From NCBI RefSeq assembly GCF_002209535.1, contig NZ_NJIG01000002.1, forward strand, positions 186,001 to 250,000: DNA of 64,000 bases, read 5' to 3'. A model generated the notes under the pieces. That model saw nothing but the letters and a program-made list of their open reading frames with translations, was not told where the DNA came from and ran no database searches. Positions within the stretch are counted from its first letter, which is position 1. Each line of letters opens with the position of its first letter. Source of the DNA: Achromobacter marplatensis (GTDB taxonomy: Bacteria; Pseudomonadota; Gammaproteobacteria; Burkholderiales; Burkholderiaceae_B). Made by a program: the position numbers and the translations under genes. This document shows positions 56,724-64,000 of the stretch, in pieces.

Positions 56724-57632
56724 ATGCGTATCCTTATCATTGGTGGCACCGGTTTCATCGGCCGTCACCTGATTGCCCGGCTGTCCGGCGGCTTGCACCA
56801 GATGATTGTGCCCACGCGCCTTCTGGCGCGGGGCAGCGAACTGCAAGTCTTTCCCACCGTCACGCTGGTCCAGACCGACATTCACGATGACGCGGCGCTG
56901 GATGGCCTGGTCCGCGGTTGCGACGTGGTCGTGAACCTGGTGGGCATCCTGCATGGCAACATCGGCAAGCCGTACGGGTCGGACTTCGCGCGGGCCCACG
57001 TGCTGTTGCCCCAGCGCATTGCGCAAGCCTGCCGGCGCCAGGGCGTGCATCGCCTTCTGCATGTCAGCGCGCTGGGCGCCGATTCCCAGGGCGACAGCAT
57101 GTACCAGCGCTCCAAGGGCGACGGCGAGGCCGCGATCAAGCATGAATTCCAGGCCGCGTCCGAAGGCGGCTGGACAATTTTCCGTCCGTCCGTCCTATTT
57201 GGGCCGGACGACAAATTCACCAATATGTTCGCCACGCTGGCGCGCTGGCTGCCCGTGCTGCCGCTGGCGGGCGCGCACGTGCGCATGCAGCCGGTCTATG
57301 TGGGCGATGTGGTGGAGGCGATGATGTCCGCCCTGGGCGACACGCACACCTGTGGCAAAACGTATGAGCTGGGCGGGCCGCAGGTCTACACGCTGGGCGA
57401 GATCGCGCGGCTGTGTGCGGCCTGGAGCGGTCATCCGCGGCCGGTGATCAGCATGCCGATGGGCGTGGGCCGCATCCAGGCCCGCCTGTTCGAATGCCTG
57501 CCGGGCAAGCCCCTGATGTCGCGCGACAACCTGGATTCCCTGCGCCGCGACAATATCTGCGCGGGGCCCATTGCGCCGGAACTGCACGTCGTGCCGACCG
57601 GGCTGGAGGCCGTCGCGCCCCGCTACCTGTAA
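56724..57632 (+). CDS. NAD-dependent epimerase-like protein (complex I NDUFA9 type)
   Basis: A 302-residue atypical SDR with the N-terminal G-G-T-G-F-I-G-R-H-L dinucleotide motif. The classical YxxxK is replaced by Y-Q-R-S-K, and F-R-P-S-V-L-F-G-P-D-D follows, as in the NDUFA9/YfcH-like group. These proteins often bind NAD(P)H without known catalysis. It has a GGAGG-like site before the ATG. It ends two bases from the convergent ruvA stop. Confidence 0.85.
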   Translation: MRILIIGGTGFIGRHLIARLSGGLHQMIVPTRLLARGSELQVFPTVTLVQTDIHDDAALDGLVRGCDVVVNLVGILHGNIGKPYGSDFARAHVLLPQRIAQACRRQGVHRLLHVSALGADSQGDSMYQRSKGDGEAAIKHEFQAASEGGWTIFRPSVLFGPDDKFTNMFATLARWLPVLPLAGAHVRMQPVYVGDVVEAMMSALGDTHTCGKTYELGGPQVYTLGEIARLCAAWSGHPRPVISMPMGVGRIQARLFECLPGKPLMSRDNLDSLRRDNICAGPIAPELHVVPTGLEAVAPRYL

Positions 57633-58205
57633 TCAGCGGGCCAGCGCCTTCAACGCCTGCTTGATCCCGTCCGACACACCGACCCCTTCGGGCAGCGTCT
57701 TCAGCGCCGACAGCGATTCCTTTTCCGAATAGCCCAGCGCCAGCAGCGCATTCAGGATGTCCGACTGGTGATCCGGCGTCGCATGCGAGGACGCGCCGAT
57801 GTCCGCGCCCAGCTTGCCGCGCATTTCCAGCAGCAGGCGTTCGGCGGTCTTCTTGCCGATGCCGGGCACGCGGGTCAGGCGGCCCGATTCCTGCAAGGTG
57901 ATGGCCTGCGCCAGATCCGCCACCGACATGCCCGAGAGCACCGACAGCGCCGTGCGGGCGCCGATGCCGCTGACCTTGATCAGTTCGCGAAAGGCGCTGC
58001 GTTCGCTGGCCGTGCCGAAGCCATACAGGATGTGCGCGTCTTCGCGCACCGTCAGGTGCGTGTACAGCGTGACGCGCGCGCCGGTTTCCGGCAGCGCGTA
58101 CAGCGTGCTCATGGACACGTCGATGTCATAGCCCAGTCCACCCACGTCCACGCAGATGGTGGGGGGCAGCTTTTCGATCAGGGTTCCGGTGATGCGTCCG
58201 ATCAT
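57633..58205 (-). CDS. ruvA: Holliday junction DNA-binding protein RuvA
   Basis: A 190-residue protein: [11 protein letters not shown] domain, helix-hairpin-helix motifs [12 protein letters not shown] and [15 protein letters not shown], and the C-terminal RuvB-binding domain. Tetramers hold the four-way junction for RuvB. It follows ruvC on the same strand after an 88-base gap. Confidence 0.97.
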   Translation of the reverse strand: MIGRITGTLIEKLPPTICVDVGGLGYDIDVSMSTLYALPETGARVTLYTHLTVREDAHILYGFGTASERSAFRELIKVSGIGARTALSVLSGMSVADLAQAITLQESGRLTRVPGIGKKTAERLLLEMRGKLGADIGASSHATPDHQSDILNALLALGYSEKESLSALKTLPEGVGVSDGIKQALKALAR

Positions 58206-58293
58206 GGTGATGAAGGCCTGGTAAAGGAGTAGGGCAGGAGAGGCGCGCGGAATGCGCGGCGAATGCGGGCATTCTATACGCGCAAGGGCGCGT

Positions 58294-58841
58294 TCAGCCG
58301 ATCAGGCGTCCGTTGCGGATGCGCGTCTTGCCGCTCATGCGTAGCGACGTGCCCAGGCGTTCCAGCTTGTCCTGCAGCGGTCCGACGTGGGCGTGGCAGA
58401 TGGCGCAGGCCAGCGCGTCGGCGGAGTCGGGGGCGGGCGTGCCGTCCAGCGCAAGCAGGTGCTGCACCATCATCTGCACCTGCTCCTTGGCGGCGCGTCC
58501 GGTGCCGACCACGGCTTTCTTGATCTGCAGCGCGGTGTACTCGTGGACAGTCAGCGAACTGTCGGCCAGCGCGCACAGCGCGGCGCCCCGCGCCTGCCCC
58601 AGCAGCAGGGTGGACGCGGGGTTGGTGTTCATGAAGACGATTTCCAGCGCGGCGACGTCGGGTTGCGTGTCGCGCGCCACCTGGCGCAGATTGTCCAGGA
58701 TGACTTTCAGGCGTTCGGCCAGCGTCAGCGCCGGTGGGACCACGATGGTCCCGCTGGCCACGTACCGCAGCCGCGAGCCGTCGGCATCGATCACACCGAA
58801 ACCGGTGCGGCGCAAGCCGGGATCGATGCCGAGGACGCGCA

Positions 58842-58842
<1 letters not shown>
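58294..58842 (-). CDS. ruvC: Holliday junction resolvase RuvC
   Basis: A 182-residue RNase H-fold nuclease: first catalytic aspartate in [10 protein letters not shown], glutamate in A-L-E-I-V-F, and the C-terminal [12 protein letters not shown]. It cuts junctions held by RuvA. The ATG overlaps the purH stop (TGATG), so it is translated as part of the purH transcript. Confidence 0.97.
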
Positions 58843-60431
<1,589 letters not shown>

Positions 60432-60537
60432 GGTGGGGGACGGGAGTCGGGCGCAGCGCCTTTCTCGTTCAGGTCGGGATGGGAAATCGGAGGGCGGGGC
60501 GGACGGCGCCCGGCAAGGGGCCGTCCACGCGGAAAAG

Positions 60538-60777
60538 CTATACCTGGATATTGTGCGCCAGCAACTTCTTGCGCAGGGTGTTGCGGGTGATGCCCAGCAT
60601 TTCGGATGCCCGCGACTGGTTGCCGCCCGACCGCTCAAGCGCTACTTCAAGCACCGGGCGCTCCACACAGCGCATCACCATGTCCCACATATCGTGGGGC
60701 TCGGATTCACCCAAGTCTTCGAAATAGCGCTCCAGGCTGGCGCGCACGCATTCTTCCAGGACATCTTTCTTGCTCAT
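60538..60777 (-). CDS. fis: Fis family DNA-binding protein
   Basis: A 79-residue protein ending in the Fis helix-turn-helix: [22 protein letters not shown]. The N-terminal part is shorter than in E. coli Fis (98), as usual in betaproteobacteria. It shapes nucleoid structure and rRNA promoters. It follows dusB after 36 bases, the classical dusB-fis pairing. Confidence 0.95.
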   Translation of the reverse strand: MSKKDVLEECVRASLERYFEDLGESEPHDMWDMVMRCVERPVLEVALERSGGNQSRASEMLGITRNTLRKKLLAHNIQV

Positions 60778-60813
60778 TTGAGTACAGATATTTTTATGTT
60801 GGTGTTGAGGCGG

Positions 60814-61845
60814 TCATGCCGCCAGCAGGGCTTCTGCGACCGGCGCCGGATGGGGCTCGCCGTCGCGCGAGATGATGTCGAACCAATCAGACACCGCCCG
60901 CCACTGGTCGCGGGTGTTGTCGATCAGGTTCATGCGGGCGCAGAACGAATCCGCGCCCGGCAGGCCGTCCAGATACCAGCCGATATGCTTGCGCGCCGTG
61001 CGTACGCCGGTGTGCTCGCCATAGAACCGGTAATGGTCGTCGAGATGTTCGAGCAACAGCTCGCGCATTTCCCCATACGAGGGAGGGGCCAGTGTTTCGC
61101 CCGTGCGCAGGTAGTGGTCGATTTCGCGGAAAATCCAGGGACGGCCCTGGGCCGCCCGGCCAATCATGACCGCGTCGGCGCCAGTGTAATCCAGGACGTG
61201 CCTGGCTTTTTCAGGCGAGTCGATATCCCCGTTTGCGATCACGGGAATCGTCAGCTCGGCCTTGACGGCGCGGATAGTGTCATATTCCGCCTCGCCCGTA
61301 TAGAGGTCGGCGCGCGTGCGGCCATGCAAGGTCAGGGCCGCGATGCCGGCGTTTTCGGCCAGTTTCGCCACGCGCAAGGCGTTGCGGCTCTCGCGGTCCC
61401 AGCCGGTGCGGGTCTTCAGCGTGACCGGCACGCCCAGCGGCGCACACGCCGACACGACGGCGTCCAGGATGCGGACGATCAGGTCTTCGTGGCGCAGCAG
61501 CGCCGAGCCGGAGGCCACATTGCAGACCTTTTTCACCGGGCATCCCATGTTGATGTCGATGATCCGGGCGCCCTTGCCGGCGTTGAAGACGGCCGCTTCG
61601 GCCATCATGGCCGGGTCGGCGCCCGCGATCTGCACGGAAATGGGGGCGATCTCGCCGTCGTGATTGAGACGGCGGGACGTCTTGACGCTATCCCACAGCT
61701 TGGGGTTGCTGGCGGCCATTTCCGACACGGCATAGCCGGCCCCCAACTTCTTGCAAAGTTGCCGGAAAGGGCGGTCCGTCACGCCCGCCATGGGCGCGAC
61801 AAGAACATTGTTGGGAAGGGTCCATTGGCCTATGCGCATGGTCAC
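60814..61845 (-). CDS. dusB: tRNA-dihydrouridine synthase B
   Basis: A 343-residue FMN enzyme that reduces uridine in the tRNA D-loop. It has A-P-M-A-G-V-T-D near residue 17, D-I-N-M-G-C-P-V-K-K-V with the catalytic cysteine in the following loop (V-C-N), L-T-L-H-G-R-T-R and I-G-R-A-A-Q-G-R-P-W. An ATG two codons downstream (61839) is an equally good start. It is upstream of fis in one transcript. Confidence 0.96.
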   Translation of the reverse strand: MTMRIGQWTLPNNVLVAPMAGVTDRPFRQLCKKLGAGYAVSEMAASNPKLWDSVKTSRRLNHDGEIAPISVQIAGADPAMMAEAAVFNAGKGARIIDINMGCPVKKVCNVASGSALLRHEDLIVRILDAVVSACAPLGVPVTLKTRTGWDRESRNALRVAKLAENAGIAALTLHGRTRADLYTGEAEYDTIRAVKAELTIPVIANGDIDSPEKARHVLDYTGADAVMIGRAAQGRPWIFREIDHYLRTGETLAPPSYGEMRELLLEHLDDHYRFYGEHTGVRTARKHIGWYLDGLPGADSFCARMNLIDNTRDQWRAVSDWFDIISRDGEPHPAPVAEALLAA

Positions 61846-61956
61846 ATTTTAACCGGCTCGATCGAACCCCCGTTTTCAGCTGGCAACAGCTTGGTAACAA
61901 ACGGGGGCGAAAGCAGTCGATTCCGCACCCCGGGCGGGGGCGGAACGAGAGCGGAA

Positions 61957-63126
61957 TCAGGCGCGGAAACCTTGCAGCAGATGTTGGGCCAGCGGCGCGC
62001 GCAACGGGGAGGCCAGATCCATCCCCAGCAAGGCCAGCCCGCACGCATGCTCCACCGGGGCCAGGCCGGTGGCGAACACGCGGGGCATCAGGTCGGTCAG
62101 GCCGGCGGTGATGAAGCGGTCGACCTGACGCGCTTGCGCGAACTCCGCCAACAGGGCGGTGGGACTGGCCTCGGGGCGGGCCAGCCAGCCCGCCAGCGTC
62201 TGAGCCAGGCGGGCGGCGTCGCGCAGCCCCAGGTTCAGGCCCTGGCCCGCGACCGGGTGCAGGGTCTGGGCGGCATTGCCGATGGCGGCCACGCGGCCTT
62301 GCACTTGCGCCCGGCGGGCGGCCAGCGACAGCGGAAAGACATGGCGCGGCGCCTGGCTGGACAGTCGGCCCAGGCGGTCGCCGAAAGCGGCCGACAGCGC
62401 TTTCGAGAAAGCCGTGTTGTCCAGCGCGGCCAGTTCGGTGGCGCGATCCGGGGCGCTGCACCATACGACGGAATAGGCGTCCGGCGTCTGCGGGTGGGGC
62501 AGCAAGGCCAGTGGTCCTTCGGCGGTGAAGCGTTCCCAGGCCCAGCCGCGGCGCGGCAGGGTGGCATGGGCGGTGGTCAGCACCGCGTGCTGGCCGTAGT
62601 CGCGGCGTACGTCGGCCGCGCCCGCGCCGTCGGACTGCACGGCGACCTGGCAAAGCAGCGTGGTGTCGCCCTGCACGATGCGCACGCCGTCCGCGTCCTG
62701 GCTGTCCACGCGCGCGGCAGGGCCCGGCAGGACGGTGACGCCACAGGCGGCCACGCATTCGTCCAGCTTGGCGTGCAGCCCCGAATAGGCGACGACGCTA
62801 CCCAGCTGCGGCACGCCGAAGTCGGTGTTCTGGATCACGGTGCGGCCCAGCCGTCCGCGCTGCGATACATGAATGTTGCGGATGTCGGCCGAACGTTCGG
62901 GCCAGGCATGCAGCGATTCCAGCAGCACGCGGCTGCCATGGTTCATGGCCAGCACGCGGGGGTCGGCCGCGGGCACGGCCGCAGCAGGCGTCGCCGGGGC
63001 GGGCGCGGCGCCCGCGAGCAGGGCGATGCGCGCCGGATCCGGTGCCACGCGCGCCAGCATCAGGGCCAGAACGCGGCCCACGGGGCCGGCGCCAAGAATC
63101 GCAATGTCGAAGGCGGATGCAGTCAT
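61957..63126 (-). CDS. ubiH: Ubiquinone biosynthesis FAD hydroxylase, UbiH type
   Basis: A 389-residue flavin monooxygenase: G-A-G-P-V-G-R-V-L-A near the N-terminus for FAD, A-D-P-R-V-L-A-M-N, and G-N-A-A-Q-T-L-H-P-V-A-G-Q-G-L-N-L-G-L-R-D near residue 280. The G-N-A-A-Q form of the second FAD motif is what I recall for UbiH, favouring it over UbiF or VisC. It hydroxylates the ubiquinone ring. It lies between pepP (upstream in the transcript) and dusB, a common betaproteobacterial order. Residues 35-50 are a low-complexity Ala/Pro run. Confidence 0.88.
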   Translation of the reverse strand: MTASAFDIAILGAGPVGRVLALMLARVAPDPARIALLAGAAPAPATPAAAVPAADPRVLAMNHGSRVLLESLHAWPERSADIRNIHVSQRGRLGRTVIQNTDFGVPQLGSVVAYSGLHAKLDECVAACGVTVLPGPAARVDSQDADGVRIVQGDTTLLCQVAVQSDGAGAADVRRDYGQHAVLTTAHATLPRRGWAWERFTAEGPLALLPHPQTPDAYSVVWCSAPDRATELAALDNTAFSKALSAAFGDRLGRLSSQAPRHVFPLSLAARRAQVQGRVAAIGNAAQTLHPVAGQGLNLGLRDAARLAQTLAGWLARPEASPTALLAEFAQARQVDRFITAGLTDLMPRVFATGLAPVEHACGLALLGMDLASPLRAPLAQHLLQGFRA

Positions 63127-63205
63127 GTCCCGATTTTAACCGTCCACTACAATCCGGGACAGCCAGCGCGGTGGGTCGCGCGGCCCACTCTCCCGGTTGA
63201 TCGAT

Positions 63206-63670
63206 ATGACGCAGGTTCAGGCTTCCCCTTCGCTGTCCGCCGTATCCGCCCGCCGCCCGCGCGGCAAAGTCGCCGTGGGGCTGTTGGCCTGCCTGTTCGG
63301 CTGGCTGGGCGCCCATTGGTGGTATCTGGGCCGGCGCCACGCCTGGCTGGTCACCACACTGTCACTCGTCTGCCTGTTCTGCGCGTTTCGCTTCTACCCC
63401 GTCTGGTACGACAACCCCGCGTTCTTCCTGGTCTTCATTCCGATGATCGACGGGTTCATCGAAAGCGCGGTGTTCTCGCTGATGCCGGACGAGAAATTCG
63501 ACCGCCTGTACAACCCCGAGCTGGGCCGCCCCACCGCCACGGGATGGGGGCCGGTGCTGGTCGCCATCCTGGCCTGCCTGGTGGGCTCGGTCGTCTCGAT
63601 GTTCGCCATCGCCATGGTGGTGGTCTACGTCTGGGTGGCGATGGGCTGGCTGGACGGGCTGGTGCTGTAG
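63206..63670 (+). CDS. Small inner-membrane protein, TM2-like
   Basis: A 154-residue protein with about four hydrophobic spans. The first region (V-G-L-L-A-C-L-F-G-W-L-G-A-H-W-W-Y-L-G-R-R-H) resembles the TM2 domain turn G-x-x-G-x-H-x-F-Y-x-G. A TTG three codons upstream (63197) could also be the start; neither has a strong ribosome site. It is divergent from ubiH and convergent with pepP. Function is unknown. Confidence 0.75.
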   Translation: MTQVQASPSLSAVSARRPRGKVAVGLLACLFGWLGAHWWYLGRRHAWLVTTLSLVCLFCAFRFYPVWYDNPAFFLVFIPMIDGFIESAVFSLMPDEKFDRLYNPELGRPTATGWGPVLVAILACLVGSVVSMFAIAMVVVYVWVAMGWLDGLVL

Positions 63671-63690
63671 GGTCGGGGCTGTGGGGCCGG

Positions 63691-64000
63691 CTATTCGCGC
63701 ATCAGCGCTTCGATCTCGCTGGCCTCTACCGGCACGCCACGGGTGATCAGTTCACAGCCTTCATCCGTCACCAGCGCATCGTCCTCGGTGCGGATACCGA
63801 TATTCCAGTAGCTTTCCGGCACGTCGTCCGCCGGGCGCACATAGATGCCCGGCTCGATCGTCAGCATCATCCCGCGCTCCAGCTTGCGCCAGGGGCGGTC
63901 GGCGCCCTGGGCGGGGCCCGGCTGGCGGTAGTCGCCCACGTCATGTACGTCCAGGCCCAGCCAGTGGCCGGTGCGGTGCATGTAGAAGCGGCTGTAGTCG
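63691..64000 (-). CDS. pepP: Xaa-Pro aminopeptidase, C-terminal part (cut by window edge)
   Basis: The last 102 codons of a metallopeptidase of the creatinase/methionine-aminopeptidase fold; the gene continues past 64000. The metal and substrate histidines in [13 protein letters not shown], the glutamate in T-I-E-P-G-I-Y-V, and the final [11 protein letters not shown] family stretch with its metal-ligand glutamate are all visible. It removes N-terminal residues before proline. It is upstream of ubiH in the same direction, as in related bacteria. Confidence 0.93.
   Translation of the reverse strand, partial: DYSRFYMHRTGHWLGLDVHDVGDYRQPGPAQGADRPWRKLERGMMLTIEPGIYVRPADDVPESYWNIGIRTEDDALVTDEGCELITRGVPVEASEIEALMRE

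Noticed and set aside
61957-63126. Apparent loss of the GD...H FAD motif in the hydroxylase (G-N-A-A-Q)
   Set aside because: As far as I recall, UbiH proteins normally carry this form, so it is a subfamily mark and not a defect.

Overview
The window is about 64 kb of GC-rich chromosome with tightly packed genes, many four-base start/stop overlaps and frequent strand switches. The gene order pepP-ubiH-dusB-fis-purH-ruvC-ruvA, the double-length uvrA, the fused LivM-LivG transporter subunit and the protein sequences point to a betaproteobacterium of the Alcaligenaceae, most like Achromobacter or Bordetella. This is a judgement from family knowledge; no search was run. I saw no prophage, insertion sequence, CRISPR array, rRNA or tRNA.

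Layout. 1-1477: folate genes (partial pabC, pabB). 1483-7275: a 1930-residue tandem UvrA. 7515-9895: an IclR regulator, KDPG aldolase and a PfkB-type ketodeoxygluconate kinase. 10081-10209: a 42-residue basic protein with its own promoter and terminator. 10325-12456: a LysR regulator and a family 2 glycosyltransferase. 12481-30617: a catabolic block of 14 genes on the minus strand, plus a divergent MarR regulator. 30801-36472: a complete peptide/opine-type ABC transporter. 36599-41951: an acidic-tailed unknown protein, an AraC regulator with an EamA exporter, ettA, an isochorismatase-like hydrolase and a glycine-zipper lipoprotein. 42056-44121: minE, minD, minC. 44282-50448: glnS, an unusual cydAB-like pair and recQ. 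50542-54386: a beta-barrel protein facing a two-component system. 54501-63670: ruvB, a PLP dehydratase, an NAD-epimerase-like protein, ruvA, ruvC, purH, fis, dusB, ubiH and a small membrane protein. 63691-64000: partial pepP.

The most notable system is 12481-30617. Its gene content (2-ketoacid:ferredoxin oxidoreductase pair, reductase, Rieske alpha and beta subunits, CoA ligase, thiolase-like protein, DUF35-SDR fusion, cyclase-family hydrolase, SDR, four ABC transporter genes, MarR regulator) matches what I remember of the iad auxin-degradation locus of Variovorax. Residue-level reading suggests a route. The Rieske enzyme oxygenates indole-3-acetate to dioxindole-3-acetate. The ligase makes the CoA thioester. 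A thiolase-like/DUF35 pair lacking the thiolase residues splits it by retro-aldol cleavage to isatin and acetyl-CoA. The isatin-hydrolase-like cyclase gives isatinate, a 2-ketoacid that the IorAB-like pair could decarboxylate to anthraniloyl-CoA or anthranilate. This route is inference.

A second unusual item is the cydA-like gene at 46188-47531. By eye alignment it lacks every heme ligand and the key glutamates of cytochrome bd, yet is intact and overlaps a cydB-like partner.
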